Part shown: piece by piece, positions 53,361 to 62,326 of the stretch | Layout of the letters: each line of letters starts with the position of its first letter | How positions within the stretch are numbered: the first letter of the stretch is position 1 | Assembly: GCA_047610385.1 (NCBI GenBank) | Contig: JBLGAC010000019.1 | Location: 1 to 64,000 of the forward strand | DNA: 64,000 bases | Reading direction: 5' to 3' | Source of the DNA: JBOCEF01 sp047610385 | Lineage (GTDB): Bacteria > Pseudomonadota > Alphaproteobacteria > Rhodobacterales > Rhodobacteraceae | The notes under the pieces: model-generated | Told to the model about the DNA's origin: nothing | The model's database searches: none | Seen by the model: the letters and a program-made list of their open reading frames with translations, nothing else | Position numbers and translations under genes: made by a program

Positions 53361-54647
53361 ATGCTTCGCTTAACGGCGCTCGTTGCAGCGCTTGTGTCCG
53401 GGCTTGCGTCCATGGCCCATGCAGATCTTCTGATCATCGCTCAATCTTACCGCACCGGGCCTTATGCCAATAACGGGATCCCGAACGCTGACGGGTTTGC
53501 GGATTATTTCACGCTGCTGAATGAACGCGACGGCGGCATCGGTGGCGAGAAAATTGTCATTGAAGATTGTGAGTTCGGCTACAGCACCCAAAAAGGCATC
53601 GACTGCTACACGCAAAACCGTGACCGTGGGGCGCTGGTCTGGCAGCCGCTGTCCACCGGCGTCACCTATGGCATGATCCCGCTGACGCGCGAAGATGGCG
53701 TGCCGATGTTGACCATGGGCTATGGCCGCACGTCGGCGTCGGACGGCGCGGTGTTTGACAACATATTCAACTTCCCTGCCAACTACTGGCAGGGCGCGGC
53801 GGCCCAGATCCGCTACATCAAGGAGACTGCCGAAGGCGGTGTCCTTGGCAAAACCATCGGCCTTGTCCATCACAACTCTGGCTATGGCAAAGAACCCATC
53901 CCGGTGCTGCAGGCCCTCGCCGCGCGTGAGGGGTTTACCCTCAAGCTCTATCCCGTTGATCATCCGGGCGAGGAACAGGCCGACACTTGGGCCGCGGTCA
54001 AGGCCGACGGCGTTGACTGGGCGCTGCTGTGGGGCTGGGGCGTGATGAACCCGATCGCGCTGCGCGAATCGCTCAAGGCCGGGTTCCCCATCGACCATGT
54101 GATCGGCATCTGGTGGTCGGCCAATGAGACCGACATCAAACGTCTGGGCCGCAAGGCGAAGGGCTACAAGGCGGTGAACTTTCACGCCGTGGGCACTGAA
54201 TTCAGTGTCTACAACCAGCTCAACGACTATGTGTATTTCGCGGGCAAGGCGGCGGGGCAGGCCAACAATCTTGGCACCACCATCTACAACCGCGGCCTGA
54301 TCTCGGCTGCCTTTGTGGCCGAAGCGATCCGAAAGGCGCAGGCCATCCATGGCACGGCCAAGATCACGCCGCAGATGATGCGCGACGGGATGGAGGCGCT
54401 CGACATCTCTGAGGAAACGCTGGCCAGCATCGGTTTCGAAGGCTTCGTGCCGCCCTTTGCGGTCAGTTGCGCCAACCATGGGGGGCAGGGCCTTGTGGCG
54501 GTGAACGAATGGGATCCGCGTCTGCGCGGCTGGCGCCAGATCACCGAGTATTATGAGCCGGACGCCCAGCTGATCGGCGGATTGATCACGGCGGACGCTG
54601 ACAAGTTCGCGGCTGAGAACGGAATCACGCGCCGCGCCTGCCGGTGA
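53361..54647 (+). CDS. Liv-type periplasmic substrate-binding protein 2
   Basis: A 428-residue binding protein with signal peptide MLRLTALVAALVSGLASMAHA. It shares layout with binding protein 1: SYRTGPYANNGIPNADGFAD, EFGYSTQKGIDCY, GLVHHNSGYGKEPIPVL, LLWGWGVMNPIAL, MMRDGMEALDIS. Two such proteins around one LivGHMF set suggests two ligands for the same channel. A 223-base gap with an AT-rich part precedes it, so it may have its own promoter. A strong terminator follows. Confidence 0.9.
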   Translation: MLRLTALVAALVSGLASMAHADLLIIAQSYRTGPYANNGIPNADGFADYFTLLNERDGGIGGEKIVIEDCEFGYSTQKGIDCYTQNRDRGALVWQPLSTGVTYGMIPLTREDGVPMLTMGYGRTSASDGAVFDNIFNFPANYWQGAAAQIRYIKETAEGGVLGKTIGLVHHNSGYGKEPIPVLQALAAREGFTLKLYPVDHPGEEQADTWAAVKADGVDWALLWGWGVMNPIALRESLKAGFPIDHVIGIWWSANETDIKRLGRKAKGYKAVNFHAVGTEFSVYNQLNDYVYFAGKAAGQANNLGTTIYNRGLISAAFVAEAIRKAQAIHGTAKITPQMMRDGMEALDISEETLASIGFEGFVPPFAVSCANHGGQGLVAVNEWDPRLRGWRQITEYYEPDAQLIGGLITADADKFAAENGITRRACR

Positions 54648-54669
54648 CCCGATAGCAACACTGACGAAG

Positions 54670-54700
54670 GGGGGAGGGTGCGAACCCTCCCCCTTTTTTT
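54670..54700 (+). terminator. Terminator of the liv-type operon
   Basis: Perfect 10-bp stem GGGGGAGGGT (54670-54679) with ACCCTCCCCC (54684-54693), loop GCGA and seven T. Confidence 0.92.
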
Positions 54701-54753
54701 GCGCGCGCGCCGGGTGCTGTACAGGGTGCCTGGCGCACGAGGCGCAAAAGCGA

Positions 54754-54787
54754 AGGGCCGCCGTTTCCATCAGGAAGCGGCGGCCCT
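54754..54787 (-). terminator. Probable terminator of rpmJ
   Basis: An inverted repeat of 15 bp with one G-T pair (AGGGCCGCCGTTTCC, 54754-54768; GGAAGCGGCGGCCCT, 54773-54787). In the - direction it is followed by TTCGCTTTT, downstream of rpmJ. Confidence 0.65.
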
Positions 54788-54830
54788 ATCTTGTCAGCGT
54801 CCCTGCGGCCCGAAGGCCGGAGCGAAGCCC

Positions 54831-54956
54831 TCAGCCCTGACGGGCTTTGAAACGGCGCTGGGTCTTGTTGATGACGTACACGCGGCCCTTACGGCGAACG
54901 ACCCGGCAATCAGCATGCCGCGACTTCAGGGACCGGAGCGAATTTCTGACCTTCAT
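54831..54956 (-). CDS. rpmJ: 50S ribosomal protein L36
   Basis: A 41-residue basic protein read on the - strand: MKVRNSLRSLKSRHADCRVV, then RRKGRVYVINKTQRRFKARQ and a final Gly. This is the L36 type with a single conserved Cys-x-Val and a basic tail (the C-minus, zinc-free form). A purine-rich AGGAGA lies before the ATG. It sits alone between the liv terminator and amtB, as is common for rpmJ in alphaproteobacteria. Confidence 0.95.
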   Translation of the reverse strand: MKVRNSLRSLKSRHADCRVVRRKGRVYVINKTQRRFKARQG

Positions 54957-55209
54957 CGGTCTTTCTCCTGGGCGTCGGCGTGGCCGGACGGGAACGATCC
55001 CGATGAGCGCAGCGCGTCAATCCTGTTAGGTGTCATCTTCGCGCTTTGGCGTGACCGCCATAACGTAAAGGTCGGGCGACATGCCCGTGAGGAGGCTGTT
55101 TAGCGCGCGAATCGGATGGGTGCAAGAGGCACCGTAACCCCTTTTCGCATAAGGCTTTGACGTGGCGCAAAGGGCGCGCCGCAATTGGTGGATGTCACGG
55201 CTAAGTGGC

Positions 55210-55235
55210 AGGGCCGATCCAGTTGGACCGGCCCT
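55210..55235 (-). terminator. Possible terminator of amtB
   Basis: AGGGCCGATCC (55210-55220) and GGACCGGCCCT (55225-55235) pair with one mismatch, 14 bases past the amtB stop in the - direction. No clear T tract. Confidence 0.45.
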
Positions 55236-55248
55236 GGGGAACGTATGC

Positions 55249-56574
55249 TCAGGTGATCTGCGATCCTTTGCCGAACTCGGGATAGGCCTCAAGGCCCAGC
55301 TCCGACTTGTCGAGGCCCATGATCTCATCTTCCTCGGAGACCCGGATGCCCATGGTGGCTTTCAGCACGAACCAGACGATGCCTGACATGATGAACACGA
55401 ACGCGCCGACAGCCGCGATGCCGGTAAGCTGCGAGACGATGTTGGTGTCGGGATTGGTGAACACCACCGCGATCGTGCCCCAGATGCCGCAGATCAGATG
55501 GACCGGGATGGCACCGACCACGTCGTCGATCTTCAGCTTGTCGAGCAGCGGCACCGCGAACACCACGATCAGGCCGCCGATGGCGCCAATCAACGAGGCC
55601 GACCCCAGCGTCGGGGTCAGCGGCTCTGCCGTGATGGACACAAGGCCCGCCAGTGCGCCGTTCAGCATCATCGTGAGGTCGATCTTGCCATAATACAGCT
55701 GCGTGCCGATCATTGCGGCCACCGCGCCGCCGGCGGCGGCAGTGTTGGTGTTGGCGAAGATCATCGCGACCGCATCGGCGTCAGCCAACGAGCCGAGCGC
55801 AAGCTGCGACCCACCGTTGAACCCGAACCAACCAAGCCACAGGACGAACGTGCCCAGCGTTGCCAGCGGCATGTTGCTGCCCGGCATTGGCACGGTGCGG
55901 CCATCTTTGTATTTGCCCAGACGCGGACCCAGGATCAGCGCGCCTGCAAGCGCGGCCCAGCCACCAGCGGCGTGCACCAGCGTAGATCCGGCAAAGTCTG
56001 AGAAGCCGATTTCAGACAGGAACCCACCGCCCCACTGCCACGATGCCTCGATCGGGTAGATCACGGCGGTCAGCGCTACGGTGAACAGCAAGAAGGGCCA
56101 CAGCTTGATGCGCTCAGCCAGCGTGCCGGACACGATCGACGCGGTGGTGGCGCAGAACATCAGCTGGAAGAAAAAGTCTGAGGCGTCGGAATAGCCGGTG
56201 TCGAGGTTGGCACCGCCCTTGAGGTCCTTGACCGCAATCGTGCCGATCACGCCCTCAACCATCCAGTTGCCGTCGCCGGGGTACATTAGATTGTAGCCCA
56301 GGATGTAAAACGTCAGCGCTGCGATGGCGAAAAGCGCGACGTTCTTGGTCAGCTGCATGGTGACGTTTTTGGAGCGCACCAGGCCTGCTTCGAGCATCGC
56401 AAAGCCCGCGGCCATCCACATCACCAGGAAGCCACCGATAAGAAACAGCAGCGTGTTGAACACAAAAACCGACTGCGCGGGCACGGCCCCGGCGTCGACG
56501 GCATCCTGCGCAAAGGCCGGGCCCGCGGCGAGAAGTGCCGCGCCGGCCGTCAGGAAAGTAAGGCGTTTGATCAT
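55249..56574 (-). CDS. amtB: Ammonium transporter AmtB
   Basis: A 441-residue inner-membrane channel of the Amt/Rh family. It has a cleavable signal peptide (MIKRLTFLTAGAALLAAGPAFA) and about 11 membrane segments. AAGFAMLEAGLVRSKNV, STLVHAAGGWAALAGALILG (first channel histidine) and VGAIPVHLICGIWGTIAV (second) are visible. It imports ammonium and is blocked by GlnK. It starts 34 bases after glnK and is cotranscribed with it. Confidence 0.96.
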   Translation of the reverse strand: MIKRLTFLTAGAALLAAGPAFAQDAVDAGAVPAQSVFVFNTLLFLIGGFLVMWMAAGFAMLEAGLVRSKNVTMQLTKNVALFAIAALTFYILGYNLMYPGDGNWMVEGVIGTIAVKDLKGGANLDTGYSDASDFFFQLMFCATTASIVSGTLAERIKLWPFLLFTVALTAVIYPIEASWQWGGGFLSEIGFSDFAGSTLVHAAGGWAALAGALILGPRLGKYKDGRTVPMPGSNMPLATLGTFVLWLGWFGFNGGSQLALGSLADADAVAMIFANTNTAAAGGAVAAMIGTQLYYGKIDLTMMLNGALAGLVSITAEPLTPTLGSASLIGAIGGLIVVFAVPLLDKLKIDDVVGAIPVHLICGIWGTIAVVFTNPDTNIVSQLTGIAAVGAFVFIMSGIVWFVLKATMGIRVSEEDEIMGLDKSELGLEAYPEFGKGSQIT

Positions 56575-56608
56575 TGGATTGTCCCTTGTCCTGTCTGTCT
56601 GCAGCGGC

Positions 56609-56947
56609 TCAGAGCGCGTCATCGCCGGTTTCGCCGGTGCGCACACGCATGGCCTGTTCGACGTCGATGACGAAAATCTTTCCGTCGCCGATTTTGCCGG
56701 TCTTGGCGGTGTCAGCGATGACCTCGATGATCTTTTCGACCGCCGCGTCGGGGCAGACGATCTCAAGCTTGATTTTGGGCACGAAGTTCACGACGTATTC
56801 AGCGCCGCGATAAATCTCGGTGTGCCCCGACTGTCGGCCATAGCCTTTGACTTCGGACACCATGAGCCCCTGAACGCCTGCGGAGGTGAGCGCTTCGCGC
56901 ACTTCCTCAAGCTTGAAGGGTTTGATGACTGCGATGATGAGCTTCAT
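56609..56947 (-). CDS. glnK: Nitrogen regulatory protein P-II (GlnK)
   Basis: A 112-residue P-II protein. The T-loop GRQSGHTEIYRGAEYVVNF carries the uridylylated Tyr51. TGKIGDGKIFV and the end RVRTGETGDDAL are the C-loop signature. It senses 2-oxoglutarate and ATP/ADP and closes AmtB. A sigma-54-like promoter lies about 50 bases upstream (56996-57011). Confidence 0.97.
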   Translation of the reverse strand: MKLIIAVIKPFKLEEVREALTSAGVQGLMVSEVKGYGRQSGHTEIYRGAEYVVNFVPKIKLEIVCPDAAVEKIIEVIADTAKTGKIGDGKIFVIDVEQAMRVRTGETGDDAL

Positions 56948-56995
56948 CCTGCTTCCCCCGGTCTTGTGATTTTCAACATTGCGTACGGATAAGGA

Positions 56996-57011
56996 TGCAG
57001 GCCGCGTGCCA
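56996..57011 (-). promoter_or_regulatory. Sigma-54 (RpoN)-type promoter of glnK-amtB
   Basis: On the - strand the sequence TGGCACGCGGCCTGCA matches the -24/-12 consensus TGGCACGNNNNTTGCW at all fixed positions but one (C in place of the first T before TGC). The GG and GC spacing is exact. Transcription would start near 56985, about 38 bases before the glnK ATG. Confidence 0.7.
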
Positions 57012-57347
57012 AGTTTGAAAGATTCCGCAAATCGCTGTGCTGCACCCGCGAATCCCCCCTGCCGCAGCCGTGGGGCACCGCGTGATTACCTCAACACCCC
57101 GTTAAAATCAGGCAGATTGGATGTGTCCGCCTAAAAATTGGGCAATATGGGTGCAGATAGGTGCGCGCCCGAAACCTGCCGCCCCCTCTCCACAAAACCG
57201 CCCTTGTGACGTAGTCTGAAGGTAAGGCATTGGGGCCAAGGACTGCTGCCGCTCCGGCGGCGTGGTGCGATGTTGATCCCAAGAAGACCTTGCGCCCGTT
57301 GATGAATTTGGCGCCAAAGCAACCCGACACAGAGCAGAGCAGGCGGC
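57012..57347. other. Intergenic region between glnK and the PBP gene
   Basis: About 335 bases between divergent genes. It should hold NtrC-type enhancer sites for the glnK promoter and the promoter of the PBP gene, but I see no clear palindrome of the NtrC type. The open frames here on either strand have no recognisable product. Confidence 0.5.
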
Positions 57348-59438
57348 ATGACGCGCAAGCGACAGACACCCAGACGCGAACCGGTGCCGCCGCACAAATC
57401 GGCGGCAGAGGCATCCGTGCCCCCGCCTGCACAGCGCAAAGGCAGGCCGAAACGATCTGGTGGGCTGTTGGACAGGGCCATTCGCGCGGTGCTTTTCTTT
57501 ACCCTGCGCTGGACCTGGCGCGTCGGATCGCGCGTTGCGCTGGGGCTCGCGCTCGCGCTCGGCGTTGCAACATGGCACTATTTTGGGCAGTTGCCTGAGG
57601 CTGAGGAGCTTTTGGACGGCCGCTCCCGCGGATCGGTCACCATGCTGGACCGCACTGGGCAGGTCTTTGCCTGGCGCGGTGATCAGTATGGTGGGGCGCT
57701 GCGGGCGGCTGAGGCCTCGCCCCATCTGATCAACGCAGTGATCGCAACTGAAGATCGCCGCTTTTTTAGCCATTTCGGCCTCGACCCGATCGGGCTGGCG
57801 CGCGCCATGGCGTCGAACCTGCGCGCAGGGCGGCTGGTGCAGGGCGGGTCCACCCTGACCCAGCAGACAGCCAAGAACGTGTTCCTGACGCATGAGCGGT
57901 CGATTGAGCGAAAGCTCAAGGAAATGCCGATGGCGCTGGCGATGGAGCTGAAATATTCGAAACAGGAAATCCTCTCGATCTATCTCAACCGGGTGTATCT
58001 CGGGGCTGGCGCTTATGGGTTTGAGGCCGCCGCCCAGCGGTATTTCGGCAAATCTGCGCGCACCGTCTCGGTGGCTGAGGCGGCGATGCTGGCGGGGCTG
58101 CTGAAAGCGCCTTCGACCTATGCGCCGACCAATGATCTGGCGGCTGCGCAGGGGCGCGCCAATGTGATTGTCGGGCTGATGCAGACCCAGGGCCTGCTGT
58201 CCCAATCACTGGCGGATGAGGCCCGTGCCCGCCCGGCAGAGCTGTCCGCCGCCGCGTCCGCCCGCGCGGGCGGCGCCTATGCCGACTGGGTGATGGAGGC
58301 GCTGCCCGCATGGCTCACCTCCGAAGGGGCTGAGGACGTGGTGGTCGAGACCACCTTTGATCCGCGCGTGCAGGCCGACGCCGAACAGGCGATGGCACAT
58401 ATTTTCGCGACCAAGGTGCGCGAAGGATCCAAGGCGCAGGCCGCATTGGTGGTGATGGACCTTAGCGGTGCGGTGCGCGCGGTGGTTGGCGGGCGGGGCG
58501 GCGGTTCGGGCGGGTTCAACCGCGCGACTCAGGCGCTGCGCCAGCCCGGATCGGCGTTCAAGCCCGTGGTCTATGCCGCCGCGCTTGAGGCTGGAATGCA
58601 CCCCTATGACCGCGTGGTGGACCGCCCCATCAGCGTGAAGGGTTGGAGCCCGCAGAACTATGGTGGCGGCTATGCCGGGGAAATGACCCTGACCGACGCG
58701 GTCGCGCAATCGGTCAACACGGTGGCGGTGCGCACCGCGCAGGATGTCGGCATGGAAAAGGTGCAGGCGATGGCGCGGCGGCTTGGCATGACCTCGCCGG
58801 TCGCGCCGGGGCTGGCGTCGGCGCTGGGATCGTCTGAGGCCACGTTGCTGGAAATGACCGGCGTCTATGCCACCATCGCCAATGGCGGCGCGCTGGCGGC
58901 GCCTTGGGCCGTGCGCAAGGCGTGGCTGCGCGGCGATGGGGCGGGCACGCCGTTGTTCTCGCAGCCACAGGGAGGGGGGCCGCAGGTGATTTCATCGCGC
59001 CATGCGGCGATGCTGACGTCAATGCTGACCGAAGTGGTCCGGCGCGGCACTGGTGCGCGCGCCGCGCTTGAGGGTTGGCCCGTGGCGGGCAAAACCGGGA
59101 CCACCCAGGCTGCGCGGGATGCATGGTTCATCGGCTACACGAGCGACCATGTGACTGGCGTTTGGATGGGCTACGACGACAACACCCCCCTGACCGGCGT
59201 CACCGGTGGCGGGCTTCCTGCTGAGATCTGGCGTGATACGATGCTGCGCCTGCATCGCGGGCTGGCACCGCGGCCCTTGGGCGGCGGGACACCCGTGGAT
59301 GACCAGATTGCGCGCGCCGCGCAGGGGGTGGACGATGTCGCGCGCTCAGTGCTGACCGATGTGATCGGGTTTCTGTCGCGGGGTTTGGGCGGCGGCAGTG
59401 CCGCGCCCGAAGCCCCACGGGGAACATGGGAACGCTGA
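57348..59438 (+). CDS. Class A penicillin-binding protein (transglycosylase/transpeptidase)
   Basis: A 696-residue bifunctional peptidoglycan synthase. A basic cytoplasmic N-terminus and one membrane segment (about 58-78) precede the glycosyltransferase domain, with catalytic Glu135 in IATEDRRFFSHFGLD and GGSTLTQQTAKNVFL. The transpeptidase domain has Ser402 and Lys405 in GSAFKP, the SVN motif in AQSVNTVAV and Lys582 in GKTGTTQ. Domain order and length fit the PBP1a/PBP1c-like class A group. Confidence 0.94.
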   Translation: MTRKRQTPRREPVPPHKSAAEASVPPPAQRKGRPKRSGGLLDRAIRAVLFFTLRWTWRVGSRVALGLALALGVATWHYFGQLPEAEELLDGRSRGSVTMLDRTGQVFAWRGDQYGGALRAAEASPHLINAVIATEDRRFFSHFGLDPIGLARAMASNLRAGRLVQGGSTLTQQTAKNVFLTHERSIERKLKEMPMALAMELKYSKQEILSIYLNRVYLGAGAYGFEAAAQRYFGKSARTVSVAEAAMLAGLLKAPSTYAPTNDLAAAQGRANVIVGLMQTQGLLSQSLADEARARPAELSAAASARAGGAYADWVMEALPAWLTSEGAEDVVVETTFDPRVQADAEQAMAHIFATKVREGSKAQAALVVMDLSGAVRAVVGGRGGGSGGFNRATQALRQPGSAFKPVVYAAALEAGMHPYDRVVDRPISVKGWSPQNYGGGYAGEMTLTDAVAQSVNTVAVRTAQDVGMEKVQAMARRLGMTSPVAPGLASALGSSEATLLEMTGVYATIANGGALAAPWAVRKAWLRGDGAGTPLFSQPQGGGPQVISSRHAAMLTSMLTEVVRRGTGARAALEGWPVAGKTGTTQAARDAWFIGYTSDHVTGVWMGYDDNTPLTGVTGGGLPAEIWRDTMLRLHRGLAPRPLGGGTPVDDQIARAAQGVDDVARSVLTDVIGFLSRGLGGGSAAPEAPRGTWER

Positions 59439-59535
59439 AAAAACACAGCGTGTTCAAAGAATGGTCAACTTTGAAGTGTCATGGTGCGCAATCTTTCCCC
59501 GCGCCGCGCGGACGGCATAAGGATTCGTTACGCAT

Positions 59536-59940
59536 ATGATTGCGGAGCCGCCATCAAAGATCACAGCTGAGGCTTCGGCCTCACATCCCGCCCCGCGGCG
59601 TCGGCGGCGCAGCAGCACTGGGCAAGGTGTGACGCGCAAGCTTGGTATGTTTTCCGCGCCCGCGGGGCTGCTGGCGCTGTGCGTGGCGATGGGGGGCGCT
59701 TTTCTTTGGAGCCTGTCGGGTGCCATGGGGCAGGTGCGGGCGGCGGGCGTGGAGCTGTTGATGCTGGAATGGACGCATCATACGGCGCTGTTCGCGTTTC
59801 CGGTGCTGACGCCGCTGGCGTTGATCGCAGTGCACAGGATGCATTGGCCGCTGATGCGCCCGTGGCTGAGGGGCGTGGTCAAGATTGTGCTGGGTGTCTG
59901 GGCGCTGTCGGCGCTGCTGATGGCCTACGCGCTGCTCTGA
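59536..59940 (+). CDS. Small membrane protein of unknown function
   Basis: A 134-residue protein with a basic, disordered N-terminus (about 40 residues, RRRRRSS) and three predicted membrane segments (FSAPAGLLALCVAMGGAFLW, ALFAFPVLTPLALIAVHRM, IVLGVWALSALLMAYALL). No family recognised. It ends 7 bases from the convergent metallopeptidase gene. Confidence 0.65.
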   Translation: MIAEPPSKITAEASASHPAPRRRRRSSTGQGVTRKLGMFSAPAGLLALCVAMGGAFLWSLSGAMGQVRAAGVELLMLEWTHHTALFAFPVLTPLALIAVHRMHWPLMRPWLRGVVKIVLGVWALSALLMAYALL

Positions 59941-59947
59941 GCGCCGA

Positions 59948-60688
59948 TCAAAACCGCCAGCGATGCAGTCCCGCGCCATTGTCGCGCAGCCAGTCGCGGC
60001 GCGGGCGCCAATCGGGCATCAGCCCTTCGACCACGGCCCAGAACTGCGGCGCGTGGTTCATTTCCACCAGATGCGCGGCCTCATGGGCGGCGACGTAATC
60101 CAGCACCTCTGGTGGGGCCAAGATCAGGCGCCACGAAAAGCTGAGACTGCCATCTGACGAACATGATCCCCAGCGCGATCGCGTGTCCCTGAACGTGATG
60201 CTGCTGGGGGCTTTGCCCAGCTTTGCCGCATAATTGTGCGCGGCTGGGACCAGCGCTTTGCGGGCGCAGTCCTTCACATAGGCCAGCGCGCGGCGGGGCG
60301 CGTCCTCAGGGCGGCCTGACACCACGAGGCGTCCGTCCTCCAGGCGCGGGGCGCCGCGGGGGGCGCCGGTGCTGGCCAGTTCGACCATGCGCCCGGCGAT
60401 GGGCAGGGGCGCGCCGGCGCGCACCTCACGCGGGGCGGGGGCGCGGGCCAGCGCACTGGCCAGCCATTCAGCGTGGCGCAGCGCGAATTCGCGGCCCTCA
60501 GCCAGCGTTGCGGCCGCGGGCAGGGTCAAAAGCGGCGTGCCGTCAATCCGCGACACCGACAGCGTGAAACGCCGCGCACGGGCGGACCGCCGGACCTTCA
60601 ACGCCACGGGGGGCTGGGTCAGGCGGATCACCTCAGGCGCGATCGCCGCCGTGGGGGCGGGGGCGGCAGGGGGGCGGAACAGCTTCAT
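59948..60688 (-). CDS. YgjP-type metallopeptidase (M48-like)
   Basis: A 246-residue soluble protein of the YgjP/DUF45 family. The zinc site is H202-E203-A-A-H206 (VAAHEAAHLVEMNH), with a third ligand candidate His212. TFRDTRSRWGSCSSDGSLSF is the family signature just before it. The substrate is unknown. Confidence 0.9.
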   Translation of the reverse strand: MKLFRPPAAPAPTAAIAPEVIRLTQPPVALKVRRSARARRFTLSVSRIDGTPLLTLPAAATLAEGREFALRHAEWLASALARAPAPREVRAGAPLPIAGRMVELASTGAPRGAPRLEDGRLVVSGRPEDAPRRALAYVKDCARKALVPAAHNYAAKLGKAPSSITFRDTRSRWGSCSSDGSLSFSWRLILAPPEVLDYVAAHEAAHLVEMNHAPQFWAVVEGLMPDWRPRRDWLRDNGAGLHRWRF

Positions 60689-60734
60689 GACCCCGTCATA
60701 CCCTGCGCGCCGGGCAATGCAATGGTGCCATGCG

Positions 60735-60766
60735 CAAGGGGCGCGGCATTGCTGCCGCGCCCCTTG
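60735..60766 (-). terminator. Terminator of phaZ
   Basis: A perfect 14-bp stem CAAGGGGCGCGGCA / TGCCGCGCCCCTTG with loop TTGC, located 22 bases past the phaZ stop in the - direction. Confidence 0.7.
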
Positions 60767-60787
60767 TCCGTGGTTTCCCGCCCGTGA

Positions 60788-62104
60788 TCACGCAGGCGGA
60801 TGGGACGCGGACGCCGATTTGGGCAGGCGTGCCGCCATGCCAATGCCGCCGCGCACGGCGCGCTGCTGGGCGCGGATAAAGTCGCGCACCCGGGGCTGGA
60901 TGTGCTGGCGCCAACGCGATCCGTTGAACACGCCGAAATGGCCAACCTTTTCCTGGACGTAATGCAGCCGCTGATCGTCTGGCAGGTTGATGCACAGGTC
61001 ATGGGCGGCTTCGGTCTGGCCAAGGCCGGTGATGTCGTCCTTCTCGCCCTCAATGGTCATAAGGGCGATGTCGGTGATGGCGCCAGGGTTCACCAGACGC
61101 GTGTCGCGATAGACAAATTTGCCCTGGGGCAGCAGGTGCTTTTGGAACACCCGTTCGATGGTCTGAAGGTAGAATTCTTCGGTCAGGTCCATCACGGCAA
61201 GATATTCGTCATAAAAGCTGCGATGCGCCGCTGCCGAATCGCCGTCACCTTGGATCAGGTGGCGGTACTGATTCACATGCGCGTCCACATGGCGGTCGAG
61301 GTTCATCGACATGAAGCCCGACAGCTGCAGGAACCCCGGATAAACCCGGCGCATGAACGCCGGATTGGGCCAAGGCACCGTGACGACCACGTTTTTCTTG
61401 AACCAGCTGAGCGGCTTGGACGTCGCCAGCTCATTCGGCTTTTTGGGGTTGCGCGTGGTGTCGATCGGCGACCCCATCAGCGTGATTGAAGACGGCCTTG
61501 CAGGATCATTGTCCTCAGCCATCATCGCGGCGGCGGCCAGAACCGGGACGCCGGGCTGGCACACGGCCAGCACGGACACGCGCTCTCCGTCCTTGGCCAG
61601 TTCACGGCAGAGCGTCATGATGTAGTCGATGTAATCGTCCAGATCAAAGCGGCCCTGCGCCAGCGGCACGTTGCGCGCATCGACCCAGTCGGTGATGTAG
61701 AGGTCATGTTCGGGCAGCATCGCTTCGACCGTGCCGCGCAGCAGCGTGGCGAAATGGCCTGACATCGGCGCGACAATCAGCAGCTTGGGATCGCCTCGCA
61801 CATCGCCGGACGCGCCAACGCGCTTGAAATGCAGCAGATCGCAGAATGGGAGGGACAACGTCACCTCTTCTTCGATCGCGACAGTTTCGCCGGACACTTC
61901 GGTGGTCTTGATGCCGAATTCAGGCTTGCCGTAGCGGCGCGTCGCGTTCACAAACATCTCAAACGCGGCGGCACCGGCGCGGGCGCCCAAGGACGCCGAC
62001 ATCGGGTTCATCGGATTGGTCAGCGCTTGACGGCCCATCTGGGCGGCGGTGCGCCAGGGGGAAATCGCGGCATGGGTCAGCTCATAGGCGTGGTATAGAG
62101 GCAT
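60788..62104 (-). CDS. phaZ: Intracellular poly(3-hydroxybutyrate) depolymerase
   Basis: A 438-residue enzyme of the intracellular PHB depolymerase family. The nucleophile is Cys182 in the lipase-box-like VCQPGVP. MPLYHAYELTHAAISPWRTA is the typical N-terminus and KVGHFGVFNGSRWRQHIQPR carries the catalytic histidine region. It mobilises stored PHB granules. In many Rhodobacterales phaZ is divergent from phaC; phaC is not found here. Confidence 0.94.
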   Translation of the reverse strand: MPLYHAYELTHAAISPWRTAAQMGRQALTNPMNPMSASLGARAGAAAFEMFVNATRRYGKPEFGIKTTEVSGETVAIEEEVTLSLPFCDLLHFKRVGASGDVRGDPKLLIVAPMSGHFATLLRGTVEAMLPEHDLYITDWVDARNVPLAQGRFDLDDYIDYIMTLCRELAKDGERVSVLAVCQPGVPVLAAAAMMAEDNDPARPSSITLMGSPIDTTRNPKKPNELATSKPLSWFKKNVVVTVPWPNPAFMRRVYPGFLQLSGFMSMNLDRHVDAHVNQYRHLIQGDGDSAAAHRSFYDEYLAVMDLTEEFYLQTIERVFQKHLLPQGKFVYRDTRLVNPGAITDIALMTIEGEKDDITGLGQTEAAHDLCINLPDDQRLHYVQEKVGHFGVFNGSRWRQHIQPRVRDFIRAQQRAVRGGIGMAARLPKSASASHPPA

Positions 62105-62326
62105 CGCGTGACCCCTTTCTTGACGTTTCGGTGACCCTAGCCTCTATCATGCGGCAGTGCAGCATAACAAGCGTGGTTCACATGTTCCGCGGTTCGGGCA
62201 GCGCCATGGCGCGTCGGTGCCGCAGAGGATAAGCGCCGAAAATGACGCCAGACCTTTGACAAACCCCAACGGGTGTGGCATCCGCCGATCTCTCTTTTCA
62301 TTCAGTCTCACTCTTGCGGGGTCCAA

